This document shows positions 21,551-29,656 of a DNA stretch of 64,000 nt, piece by piece. Both the position numbers and the translations under genes were made by a program. Source of the stretch: Clostridium moniliforme (lineage in GTDB: Bacteria > Bacillota > Clostridia > Clostridiales > Clostridiaceae); contig NZ_JAGGJZ010000002.1 in the NCBI RefSeq assembly GCF_017873235.1, positions 1 through 64,000 of the forward strand, in the 5' to 3' direction. Under the pieces are notes generated by a model, which was not told where the DNA came from, searched no databases, and saw only the letters and a list, made by a program, of their open reading frames with translations. Each line of letters starts with the position of its first letter. Positions within the stretch are counted from its first letter, which is position 1.

Positions 21551-22792
21551 ATGTACGATTTAATAGTAGTTGGAGGAGGTCCTGCAGGACTTGCAGCAGC
21601 TTATGAAGCTTATAGTAATGGAATAAAGAAGATATTAATTATAGAGAGAGATAATGAATTAGGTGGTATATTAAATCAATGTATCCATAATGGTTTTGGA
21701 CTACACACTTTTAAAGAAGAATTAACGGGACCTGAATATGCTCAAAGATTTATAAACATGCTTAAAGATACAAATGTAGAAGTTAAACTTGGCACAATGG
21801 TACTTGAAATAGATGATAATAAAAATGTACATGCTATTAATCCAGAAGAAGGATATATTGTATTACAAGGAAAAGCTATAATATTATCAATGGGATGTAG
21901 AGAAAGAACAAGAGGAGCTATAAATATTCCTGGAGATAGACCATCTGGAGTATTTACAGCAGGAGCAGCTCAACGATATATTAATATGGAAGGATATATG
22001 CCAGGTAAGAAAGTGCTTATATTAGGATCAGGTGATATAGGACTTATAATGGCAAGAAGAATGACACTTGAAGGAGCGAAGGTTGAAGGTGTTGTTGAGC
22101 TTATGCCATATTCAAATGGATTAAACAGAAATATTGTTCAATGCCTTGAAGATTATGATATACCTTTATATTTATCTCATACTGTAGTAGATATTATAGG
22201 AAAAGAAAGATTAGAAAAAGTTATTATAGCTCAAGTAGATGAAAATAGAAGACCTATAAAGGGTACAGAGAAAGAATTTGATGTTGACACATTACTTCTT
22301 TCAGTTGGATTAATTCCAGAAAATGAATTATCATCAAAGGCTGGAATAGAAAAAGATATGAGAACAAATGGACTTATTGTATCAGAAAGTATGGAAACAT
22401 CAATAGATGGAATATTTGCATGTGGTAATGTTGTACATGTTCATGACCTAGTTGATTTTGTTACTCAAGAATCAAAGCATGCAGGAAAGTCAGCTGCTAA
22501 ATATATTAAAGGCGAACTTCCAAAAGGAGAACAAATAAAAATAATAAATGGTCAAAATATAAATTACACTGTTCCTCAAAGAGTTAATGTAGAAGCTATT
22601 GATGGAAGTATGACAGTATTTATGAGAGTAAATAATATTTATCATGACAAAGTTTTAGTAGTTAGAGAAGGAGATAGAGAAATTGCTTCATTTAAGAGAA
22701 GTCATTTAGCACCAGCTGAAATGGAAAAAATAATTTTACCTAAGAAGCTTTTAGAAGGTGTTAAGGGAGATATAACAATTTCTTTAGAATAA
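21551..22792 (+). CDS. NAD(P)/FAD-dependent oxidoreductase of the glp operon
   Basis: A 413-aa pyridine-nucleotide-disulfide-type flavoprotein. The FAD site is VGGGPAGLAAA (residues 7-17), a cysteine follows in GGILNQCIHNGFG, a second Rossmann motif is LILGSGDIGLIMARR (~155-170), and the C-terminal FAD contact is DGIFACGNVVHVHDLVD. It probably takes electrons from the glycerol-3-phosphate dehydrogenase and delivers them to NAD or another carrier, filling the role of GlpB. The ribosome site AGGAGGG overlaps the stop codon of the upstream gene, so translation is tightly coupled. Confidence 0.87.
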   Translation: MYDLIVVGGGPAGLAAAYEAYSNGIKKILIIERDNELGGILNQCIHNGFGLHTFKEELTGPEYAQRFINMLKDTNVEVKLGTMVLEIDDNKNVHAINPEEGYIVLQGKAIILSMGCRERTRGAINIPGDRPSGVFTAGAAQRYINMEGYMPGKKVLILGSGDIGLIMARRMTLEGAKVEGVVELMPYSNGLNRNIVQCLEDYDIPLYLSHTVVDIIGKERLEKVIIAQVDENRRPIKGTEKEFDVDTLLLSVGLIPENELSSKAGIEKDMRTNGLIVSESMETSIDGIFACGNVVHVHDLVDFVTQESKHAGKSAAKYIKGELPKGEQIKIINGQNINYTVPQRVNVEAIDGSMTVFMRVNNIYHDKVLVVREGDREIASFKRSHLAPAEMEKIILPKKLLEGVKGDITISLE

Positions 22793-22857
22793 TTTAATAG
22801 GTATAAGATCAAAAGATAATTAAAATAATTATATAGTTTAGGACGGTGAATAGGATA

Positions 22858-23214
22858 ATGATTAAAGAATTAATTTGTATAAATTGTCCAATGGGATGTC
22901 ATCTTAAAGTGGATGTAGAAAATAAGACAGTTACAGGTAATACCTGTAAAAGAGGAGAAGTATATGGAATAAATGAAGTTACAAATCCAGTTAGAGTTGT
23001 TACATCAACAGTAAAGGTAAAAGGTGGAGAACTTCCTGTAGTACCAGTAAAAACAAATGGTGCTATCCCAAAACATTTAAACTTTGAATGTGTTGATATA
23101 ATAAATCAAACAGAAGTAGAAGCTCCAATTCAAATGGGAGATGTAATAATAGAGAATGTATTAGGAACAGGAATAGATGTTATAGCTAGCAGAAATATAG
23201 AAAAAGGCATGTAA
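22858..23214 (+). CDS. DUF1667 four-cysteine protein
   Basis: A 118-aa protein whose N-terminus places four cysteines (C7, C10, C14, C30; ICINCPMGC, then TCKRG) like the N-terminal iron-sulfur motif of molybdopterin oxidoreductases. It is the usual third gene after the GlpA-type dehydrogenase and flavoprotein in clostridia. It may carry an Fe-S cluster and act as the electron-transfer subunit of a GlpABC-like complex; this is inferred from position and cysteines. ATG 22858 is chosen because AGGACGG lies before it. A GTG at 22846 is within that site. Confidence 0.8.
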   Translation: MIKELICINCPMGCHLKVDVENKTVTGNTCKRGEVYGINEVTNPVRVVTSTVKVKGGELPVVPVKTNGAIPKHLNFECVDIINQTEVEAPIQMGDVIIENVLGTGIDVIASRNIEKGM

Positions 23215-23235
23215 AACACTAATTTATTATATAAT

Positions 23236-23282
23236 AAGAGCAATTTAGGATGTAATATAATCCTAAATTGCTCTTAATTTTT
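23236..23282 (+). terminator. Terminator of the glycerol operon
   Basis: A perfect 16-bp stem (AAGAGCAATTTAGGAT / ATCCTAAATTGCTCTT, 23236-23275) followed by AATTTTT. Confidence 0.9.
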
Positions 23283-23334
23283 GAGAATTTTTTAAATTAA
23301 TAATAATTTTAATTTTTTTGTTCTAATTTTGTAA

Positions 23335-23363
23335 TTGTATATGAAGTATTTTTAAATTATAAT
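23335..23363 (+). promoter_or_regulatory. Probable dlt operon promoter
   Basis: TTGTAT at 23335-23340, 17 bp, TATAAT at 23358-23363, with a second overlapping TATAAT at 23363-23368. It predicts a dlt leader of about 320 nt. The rest of 23283-23690 is AT-rich and without an open frame. Confidence 0.55.
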
Positions 23364-23393
23364 ATAATATGGTTAGTATATCGTATATGAAAG

Positions 23394-23426
23394 TAGTTAG
23401 AACTTTATATACAGAAGTTCTAACTA
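23394..23426 (+). promoter_or_regulatory. Perfect inverted repeat in the dlt leader
   Basis: TAGTTAGAACTT (23394-23405) and AAGTTCTAACTA (23415-23426) match perfectly around a 9-nt spacer. There is no T-run, so it is not a plain terminator. Its place just downstream of the predicted start site suits an operator or an RNA structure. Confidence 0.6.
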
Positions 23427-23690
23427 TAACTATTTTATAGAATTATAATAAAGTATTTAATTAATATTTTGTTAAACTTTTATAAGAGATAAATTCATAT
23501 TAATATAAATTTATAGCTTTAAATGGAAAGTATGTAAAGTTATTTATATTTATAAAATAAAATTTTATATTTTCTTAAGTTCTTATTCATTATTTATTAA
23601 AAAAAGTTTATTTTATATGATTGATTATCTTTTGTAATAGTAATATTATGTTAAATGAATTTTATTTAGATATTTAGAGAGGAGCACGGT

Positions 23691-24902
23691 ATGAAAAAAG
23701 TATTATATTTTATAATACCACTAATTATAGGGGTAGGTTTTGCTTTCGGTTTAAATAAGTTTTTAGACCATAAGATTGATTCTTTATATAAAAGTAAAAA
23801 CTTAGTACCTCTTATGGATGAATTTGAATCTAACATAAAAGATAAAGGGGTATTAATTAACAACCATTTCCTTGAAGGTGGAGATATAATGATGTTAGGT
23901 TCATCAGAATTAAGACATGCAACTAAACAGCATCCTTCACGTTACTTTAATACAAATAGAAGTAAAGATAAGGTATTTATAATAGGTAGGGCTGGAACAA
24001 AGGAATTACAAGATGCAATTATATTAGGAAGTACAGATCCAAATATAAGAAATAAAAAAGTTGTTTTATTAGTATCTTTGCAGTGGTTTACTGAAAAAAA
24101 GGGTATTGTTAAAAATACATTTCAAGTAAGGTTTTCTCCTGTACAAATGTATACATTTTTAAACAACCCTAAAATATCTAAGAAAAATAAAGAACATCTA
24201 TGTAAGAGACTCAATACTCTTTTAAAGGGAAGTGATGAATATGCTAGTGAAAGATTATATGCTAGACTTTACAATTCACATACCACTTTAGCGAAAGTTG
24301 AAAAAGTACTTTTAAAACCATATTTTAAATTTAGAGAAAAGATGGTTATATTAAAGGAAAAGGGTATGCTATATAGGAGACTTGAAAAATTACCTAACAA
24401 GTCAGAAAACTATGATAAATTAGGAAAGCCAATAGATTGGAAAAAAGAAAATGAAATAGCTATAAAAGATGCTAAGAAGAGAGTAAAAAACAATAAATTT
24501 AAAATTGACAATAATTATTATAATAAAACTTTAAAACCAAGGTGGAAGAAACTAAAAAATGTATACTCAAAGGTTGATTTACTAAAATCAGAAGAATTAA
24601 ATGATTATAAGTATTTCTTAAGAGTATGTGAAAACCTAGGAGTTAAGCCAACTGTAGTAATAATGCCAGTTTCTCCATGGTATTTTGATTATAAAGGAAT
24701 ATCAAAAGAAGAAAGATATAAATTTTATGATACTATTGCAAAATTAGCAAAAGAAAAAGGCTTTAATGTTATGAATTTAAAGAATGAAGAAAATACAGAT
24801 TATTATCTAAGAGACATAATGCATTTAGGAACGAAAGGATGGTTGGACGTAAGTGAAAGATTGTACAAACAATATAATGAAGCACAAGTATTTAATAAGT
24901 AG
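23691..24902 (+). CDS. dltD: D-alanyl-lipoteichoic acid biosynthesis protein DltD
   Basis: A single-pass membrane protein (helix ~5-22) with an extracytoplasmic SGNH-like esterase/transferase domain that helps place D-alanine on teichoic acid. The catalytic serine region GSSEL is at residues 70-74, and the acid/histidine pair is D375 and H378 in RDIMHLGTKGW. The 403-aa length fits the family. It opens the operon, as in C. difficile, whereas in Bacilli it is usually last. Start ATG follows GAGAGGAG. Its 3' end overlaps dltX by 26 nt. Confidence 0.93.
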   Translation: MKKVLYFIIPLIIGVGFAFGLNKFLDHKIDSLYKSKNLVPLMDEFESNIKDKGVLINNHFLEGGDIMMLGSSELRHATKQHPSRYFNTNRSKDKVFIIGRAGTKELQDAIILGSTDPNIRNKKVVLLVSLQWFTEKKGIVKNTFQVRFSPVQMYTFLNNPKISKKNKEHLCKRLNTLLKGSDEYASERLYARLYNSHTTLAKVEKVLLKPYFKFREKMVILKEKGMLYRRLEKLPNKSENYDKLGKPIDWKKENEIAIKDAKKRVKNNKFKIDNNYYNKTLKPRWKKLKNVYSKVDLLKSEELNDYKYFLRVCENLGVKPTVVIMPVSPWYFDYKGISKEERYKFYDTIAKLAKEKGFNVMNLKNEENTDYYLRDIMHLGTKGWLDVSERLYKQYNEAQVFNK

Positions 24903-24993
24903 CATAGTGTTAACAGTTGTTATAATAGCAGCTATATTATTGTTTACTTTTGCACCATTTAAACAAATACCATTTATATATAATGAATTTTAA
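24877..24993 (+). CDS. dltX: DltX, small teichoic acid D-alanylation protein
   Basis: A 38-residue frame opens at ATG 24877 inside the end of dltD and stops at 24991-24993, just before the dltA ribosome site. The product is one hydrophobic helix (~5-26) followed by a short tail ending in PFIYNEF. That terminal FIYNEF motif is the hallmark of the DltX family, a membrane microprotein that takes part in D-alanine transfer with DltB and DltD. It has no clear ribosome site of its own, so it probably depends on translation of dltD. In Bacilli dltX lies immediately upstream of dltA, as here. Confidence 0.85.
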   Translation: MKHKYLISSIVLTVVIIAAILLFTFAPFKQIPFIYNEF

Positions 24994-25010
24994 CTTTGGA
25001 GGAAATTACT

Positions 25011-26531
25011 ATGGAAATAATTAGAGGAATTAAAAAATACGCAAAGACTAATAGAATAGCTCTAAAATGTGATGGACAAGAATTATCATATAAAGATTTA
25101 GATAGATTTTCAGAAAGTATAGGAGCATATTTAAAAGAAACTCATAAGGATAACACTCCTATAGTTATATATGGTAATAAAGATAATTTAATAATGGCAT
25201 GTATGATTGGGGCTTTAAAATCAGGAAGAGCTTATGTACCTTTAGATATAAGTTTCCCATTAGATAGAGTTTTAAATGTAAAAGAAGAAGTTAAACCACA
25301 AGTAATATTCAACTTTAGTGATTTAGAAAAAGATGCATTTGGAGAAAATGTAAAAGTAATTAATGAAGATGAATTACTTAAAATAATTGAAGATTATAAA
25401 GATGAAGTAATAGCAGAAGAATCATGGGTAAAAGAAGATGAAAATGCTTATATATTATTTACTTCAGGAAGTACAGGAAAGCCAAAGGGAGTTCAAATAA
25501 GTAGTAACAATATAGATAATTTTGTTGAGTGGATAAGTGAATACTTAAATATTGATGGAAGCGAAAAAGTTATAATGAACCAAGCAGCATATTCATTTGA
25601 CCTTTCAGTTACAACAATTTATCCAGGATTAACTCATGGTGCTACATTATTCTCACTTTCAAAGAAGACTCTTGCAAACTATAAAGAATTATTCTCTCAA
25701 TTAAAAGAGTCAAATATGAATATATGGGTTTCAACACCATCTTTTGCAGGGGTATGTATTACAGAGAAGGATTTTGATAGCAAGATGCTTAAAAATCTTG
25801 AGTCAATGATATTTATAGGAGAAGTTCTTCCAAAGAGCCTTTCAAAGGAACTTATGGAGAGATTTGAAAATACAAGAATAATAAATGGTTATGGACCAAC
25901 AGAAGCTACAGTTGGAATAAGTGCTAATGATATAACACAAGAAATGCTTGACGATGAAAAGAGCCTTCCAGTTGGAGTTGTAATGGAAACAACAAAAATT
26001 AGAATTGTTGATGAGAATGGCAACGATGTTAAAGAAGGAGAAAAAGGTGAAGTTATAATAATAGGAAAATCTGTTTCAAAGGGATACTTTAAAAATGAAG
26101 TAAAAACAAATGAAGCATTCTATTATGATGACTTTAATGGTGAAAAGTTTAGAGCCTATAGAACAGGTGATATGGCATACTTAATGGACGGTAGAATATA
26201 TTACTGTGGAAGAAAGGATTTCCAAATAAAGCTTAATGGTTTTAGAATAGAAATTGAAGATATAGAAAACAACTTAAGAAAAGTTGATAATGTTAAAAAT
26301 GCAGTTGTCCTTCCAGTTTACAAAGATGAAAAGATTGCATATCTTCAAGGAATTGTACAATTAAAAGAAAAAAATGATTTAAGTAATTTAAAAAATGGAA
26401 TGATGATTAAAAAAGGTTTAGAAAAGTTTATACCAAATTACATGATTCCAAGAAATATAAAGATAATAGAAGAGTTTCCAACTAATATAAATGGTAAAAT
26501 AGATAGAAAGAAACTTATGGAGGAAATGTAA
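25011..26531 (+). CDS. dltA: D-alanine--D-alanyl carrier protein ligase
   Basis: Adenylates D-alanine and loads it onto DltC. The 506-aa protein is an adenylate-forming enzyme with the P-loop FTSGSTGKPKG (~150-160), NGYGPTEATVG (292-302), YRTGDMAYL, the hinge/core GRKDFQIKLNGFRIE and the C-terminal catalytic lysine motif NGKIDRKKL. ATG 25011 is preceded by TTTGGAGGA at 8-9 nt; a TTG at 24996 overlaps the ribosome site and is rejected. Its stop overlaps the dltB start by one base. Confidence 0.96.
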   Translation: MEIIRGIKKYAKTNRIALKCDGQELSYKDLDRFSESIGAYLKETHKDNTPIVIYGNKDNLIMACMIGALKSGRAYVPLDISFPLDRVLNVKEEVKPQVIFNFSDLEKDAFGENVKVINEDELLKIIEDYKDEVIAEESWVKEDENAYILFTSGSTGKPKGVQISSNNIDNFVEWISEYLNIDGSEKVIMNQAAYSFDLSVTTIYPGLTHGATLFSLSKKTLANYKELFSQLKESNMNIWVSTPSFAGVCITEKDFDSKMLKNLESMIFIGEVLPKSLSKELMERFENTRIINGYGPTEATVGISANDITQEMLDDEKSLPVGVVMETTKIRIVDENGNDVKEGEKGEVIIIGKSVSKGYFKNEVKTNEAFYYDDFNGEKFRAYRTGDMAYLMDGRIYYCGRKDFQIKLNGFRIEIEDIENNLRKVDNVKNAVVLPVYKDEKIAYLQGIVQLKEKNDLSNLKNGMMIKKGLEKFIPNYMIPRNIKIIEEFPTNINGKIDRKKLMEEM

Positions 26532-27712
26532 TGACTTTTTCACAATATGGAGATTATCTTTATTTGTATATATTGTTTCTAACAGCCATACCAGCAGTAG
26601 TTTTAGGTTTATTAGGCAAGAAGATAAAGTTTTATGGAATGATTGCAACATTATTCATGATATTCCTTATAGTTGGCACACACTTGCAATTTAAGTTTTT
26701 ATGTGCATTTATTATATGGGAATTAATAATAGTATATGGATATTTGCATGTAAGAAGAAAGACAGATAGCAAATTTATTTATAGATTATTCCTTTTTGGA
26801 TCAATGTTACCTGTTATATTAAATAAGATTTCACCTGAATTTGGTAAAATAATACCTCATGCAAAAATTGGGGTTATAGGATTTATAGGAATATCTTATC
26901 TTAACTTCAGAGTAATTCAAATGGTTATTGAAATATATGATGAAGCAATAAAAGAAGTAAAGTTATCAACATTTCTTTATTTCGTATTATTCTTCCCAAC
27001 ATTAAGTTCAGGACCAATTGATAGATCAAGAAGATTTGAAAAAGATTTAGATAAAGAAATAACAAGACAAGAATATTTAGATGAATATTTAATGCCAGGA
27101 ATTAAAAAGATATTTTTAGGGATTGGTTATAAATTTGTTATAGCCTTCCTTATAAATACTTTATGGCTTACAAAAATACACACTGATCATTTTACTGTAA
27201 TGAGAGCTTTAAGTTATATGTATGCATATAGTTTATATTTATTCTTTGACTTTGGTGGATATAGTTTATTTGCAGTAGGTACAAGTTACATATTTGGAAT
27301 AAAAGCACCAGATAATTTCAATAAACCATTTATAAGTAAAGATATGAAGGAATTCTGGACTAGATGGCATATATCTCTATCAAGATGGTTTGGAGATTAT
27401 ATATTTTCAAGATTTGTTATATCATCTATGAGAAAGAAAAGATTTAAAAAGAGAACAACAGCAGCTCATGTAGCCCAAATGATTACAATGATTACTATGG
27501 GATTTTGGCATGGACTAACTTGGTATTATATCGTTTATGGTTTATATCAAGGTGGCGTATTAGTATTAACTGATATATATCAAAGAAAATCCAAGTTCTA
27601 TAAAGCTCATAAGAAGGAAAAATGGTTTGTAGTTGTACAGATCGTATTAACATTCCATATAGCATGTTTTGGACTTTTAATATTCTCAGGATATTTTAGT
27701 AAAATAAGATAG
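26531..27712 (+). CDS. dltB: D-alanyl transfer protein DltB (MBOAT)
   Basis: A polytopic MBOAT-family acyltransferase, 393 aa with about ten or eleven helices, that moves D-alanine from DltC across the membrane toward DltX/DltD and teichoic acid. The conserved histidines are H280 in FWTRWHISLSRW and H327 in FWHGLTW. The start overlaps the dltA stop (TAATG). A 120-nt gap with no terminator separates it from dltC. Confidence 0.95.
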   Translation: MTFSQYGDYLYLYILFLTAIPAVVLGLLGKKIKFYGMIATLFMIFLIVGTHLQFKFLCAFIIWELIIVYGYLHVRRKTDSKFIYRLFLFGSMLPVILNKISPEFGKIIPHAKIGVIGFIGISYLNFRVIQMVIEIYDEAIKEVKLSTFLYFVLFFPTLSSGPIDRSRRFEKDLDKEITRQEYLDEYLMPGIKKIFLGIGYKFVIAFLINTLWLTKIHTDHFTVMRALSYMYAYSLYLFFDFGGYSLFAVGTSYIFGIKAPDNFNKPFISKDMKEFWTRWHISLSRWFGDYIFSRFVISSMRKKRFKKRTTAAHVAQMITMITMGFWHGLTWYYIVYGLYQGGVLVLTDIYQRKSKFYKAHKKEKWFVVVQIVLTFHIACFGLLIFSGYFSKIR

Positions 27713-27833
27713 AAATAAAGATTTTTAAGAATAAATTTATATAAAATTTATATAAAAAATACAAATTTAGTTTAATATATATAGTATATACTTAAGATAT
27801 TAAATTAAAGAAAGAGATAAGGGAGAAGAGAAA

Positions 27834-28061
27834 ATGCAAGAAAAAGTAATTGAAATTTTTGAAGAAGTAACAGGATGCGATGAAATAAGAGATGATTTAG
27901 ATTTAAATTTATTTGAAGCAGGACTTTTAGATTCACTTGCAATAATAGAAGTATTATTACAAATAGAAGAAAAATTAGGAATAAAGCTTCAACCAACTGA
28001 TTTAGAAAGAACAGATATGGCTACAGTTAATAACTTAGTAGCATTCTTAGAAACTAGATAG
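27834..28061 (+). CDS. dltC: D-alanyl carrier protein
   Basis: A 75-aa acyl-carrier-type protein. S34 in GLLDSLAIIEVLL is the phosphopantetheine attachment site. It carries activated D-alanine from DltA to DltB. The ribosome site GGGAGAAG precedes ATG 27834. It is the last dlt gene before a terminator. Confidence 0.95.
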   Translation: MQEKVIEIFEEVTGCDEIRDDLDLNLFEAGLLDSLAIIEVLLQIEEKLGIKLQPTDLERTDMATVNNLVAFLETR

Positions 28062-28071
28062 TATAAGTTTA

Positions 28072-28112
28072 AAATAATGGGAGGTAATTTTACTTTCCAT
28101 TATTTTTTTATA
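28072..28112 (+). terminator. Terminator of the dlt operon
   Basis: AAATAATGGGAGG pairs with CTTTCCATTATTT around a short loop and ends in TTTTTTT. Confidence 0.8.
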
Positions 28113-28157
28113 AAGATATTCATATTTTAAATTAAGTAAATTAATTTTACTTCTATA

Positions 28158-28240
28158 AGGAAAAAACAAATTAAGGACCTCTCTAGATTATGAAATTAGA
28201 CGCATATGTTTCATAATTTTATATGAGAGATCCTTATTTT
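28158..28240 (-). terminator. Long hairpin terminator for the small minus-strand gene
   Basis: An outer stem (AATTAAGGACCTCTC at 28169 with GAGAGATCCTTATTT at 28225) encloses an inner stem (ATTATGAAAT / GTTTCATAAT). On the minus strand it is followed by TTTGTTTTTT, which makes it a terminator for the gene at 28271-28555. Confidence 0.7.
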
Positions 28241-28270
28241 GGTTACTTTAGTTTATAAGGGTTAGATATT

Positions 28271-28555
28271 TTAATTTTTTTTATCATTTTTTATTATTTC
28301 TTTTATTGACTCAAGATCATCAATTTCATTTGCCATACTTTGAGTATAATCAAATTCCATATAAGAAATATTATTGCAAACAATAGGATCTGTTGCTGGA
28401 TTTGGAAGTAATGTAGTATCTCCATTTGGAGCTGTACTAGTTAATTCACTATCCTTTGGATGATAATCAGTTCTTTTTTCAGGAAGATAACATTTAGATT
28501 CTATTTCATCTTTAAGTTTTTTAGTTTGTGATATTTTATTTTTATGTTTTTTCAT
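28271..28555 (-). CDS. Hypothetical small protein, 94 aa
   Basis: I do not recognise this protein. It has a strong AGGAGGAG ribosome site on the minus strand, its own terminator, and no membrane segment. The N-terminus is very basic (MKKHKNKISQTKKLKDE), the middle is rich in Pro, Thr and Asp (TAPNGDTTLLPNPATD) with two cysteines (C22 and C60), and the C-terminus is acidic. It could be a small cytoplasmic or spore-associated protein, but nothing in the sequence decides this. Confidence 0.6.
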   Translation of the reverse strand: MKKHKNKISQTKKLKDEIESKCYLPEKRTDYHPKDSELTSTAPNGDTTLLPNPATDPIVCNNISYMEFDYTQSMANEIDDLESIKEIIKNDKKN

Positions 28556-28795
28556 TAATATCTCCTCCTTAAATATAGCTTTTGTAAATCTTATTATTTA
28601 ATACATAAAAAATATATTTTTATAAGAAAATTTAAAAATATATAAAATACCACTATAAATATATAGATTTTTAAAATAATTGAAAATTAATATTTAAGCT
28701 GATATAATTATTGTGTTTTCTTAAATTAAAAACAAAAAAACATGGGATTCTAATTTCTAAGAAATTAAGATATTAGATGAAAGAGGAGAGATTAT

Positions 28796-29383
28796 ATGCC
28801 AATAAGAATAGCAGTGCTAGGTGGTCCAAGATGTGGAAAAACTACATTAATACAGCAATTATATGTTGATCTAAAAATAAGAGATTTAAATGTTGGAGTT
28901 GCAACTGAATACAGTACGGATTACTTAAGAGATAAAGGTATGATAGAAACAATTGCAGAACAATATGGTATATATTTAGGACAAGCACAATTAGAAGAAG
29001 GATTAAATGAGTTTGATTATGCAATAACAGATTATGCTACTTTTGTACCTTACATATATGGAAGATTTATGTTAGGTGATAAAGAAAGAACAGTAAAAGA
29101 AATAGAAATTCTTAAAGATTTATATGCTTTAGCATTGAGGGATTTACAAAAGTATGATTATATATTCTTTGTACCAAGAGAATTTGGTTATGCAAAGGAT
29201 GGTGTAAGATGGCAAGATGAAGAAATGGCACAATCTATTGATAAAGCTATTTTAGGATTTTTAGAATCTGAAAATGTTAAATTTAAAATAGTAAAAGGTT
29301 CAACTAAAGAAAGATCAGAGAAAATACTTAAATTCATAGGAATAAATGATATTGAAATAAAGGCAGCAATGCCAGAAAAATAA
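28796..29383 (+). CDS. P-loop NTPase of unknown role
   Basis: A 195-aa soluble protein with a Walker A motif GGPRCGKTTL at residues 9-18. An aspartate-containing strand, AITDYATF (~76-83), may serve as Walker B. The compact one-domain size and the order of motifs resemble nucleotide- or nucleoside-kinase-like ATPases (the AAA_28/NadR C-terminal group), but I cannot name a substrate. It is a single-gene unit with ribosome site GAGGAGAG and its own terminator. Nearby aspA and the dlt operon do not suggest a role. Confidence 0.75.
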   Translation: MPIRIAVLGGPRCGKTTLIQQLYVDLKIRDLNVGVATEYSTDYLRDKGMIETIAEQYGIYLGQAQLEEGLNEFDYAITDYATFVPYIYGRFMLGDKERTVKEIEILKDLYALALRDLQKYDYIFFVPREFGYAKDGVRWQDEEMAQSIDKAILGFLESENVKFKIVKGSTKERSEKILKFIGINDIEIKAAMPEK

Positions 29384-29407
29384 AAAGGGATTATATCCCT
29401 TTTTTTA
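29383..29407 (+). terminator. Terminator after the P-loop NTPase gene
   Basis: AAAAAGGGAT pairs with ATCCCTTTTT around a tiny loop, with a T-run. Confidence 0.85.
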
Positions 29408-29470
29408 TTTTGTGTATATATTTATTAATTAAAAGTTAGTTTGTGCCTTAATGTAAATGTTTTCTTAAAT

Positions 29471-29501
29471 AGTGTGACAATTTATATAATTAAGTGTGTC
29501 A
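29471..29501 (+). promoter_or_regulatory. Upstream activator site of aspA: AGTGTG direct repeat
   Basis: AGTGTGACA at 29471-29479 and AGTGTGTCA at 29493-29501 are direct repeats exactly 22 bp apart, about two helical turns. They lie 90-120 bp before the sigma-54 promoter, the usual place for an enhancer-binding activator. The same pair with the same spacing stands upstream of the activator gene at 32689-32719. Confidence 0.65.
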
Positions 29502-29590
29502 AAAAGTTTTAAAATAAATATTACTGTATTCAAAAATTTATATATTAAATTATACATACTAAATTAAAGGCTTTAGAAAATCACAAAGTA

Positions 29591-29606
29591 TGGCATAACA
29601 ATTGCT
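29591..29606 (+). promoter_or_regulatory. Sigma-54 promoter of aspA
   Basis: TGGCATAACAATTGCT has GG (29592-29593) and GC (29604-29605) separated by exactly 10 bp and agrees with the -24/-12 consensus TGGCAC-N5-TTGC except for one base. Transcription would start near 29617, 40 nt before the aspA start. Confidence 0.8.
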
Positions 29607-29656
29607 AGTTAATATAAATGATTGGGGTAAATAAAATTTATTTGGAGGTTTTAGAC

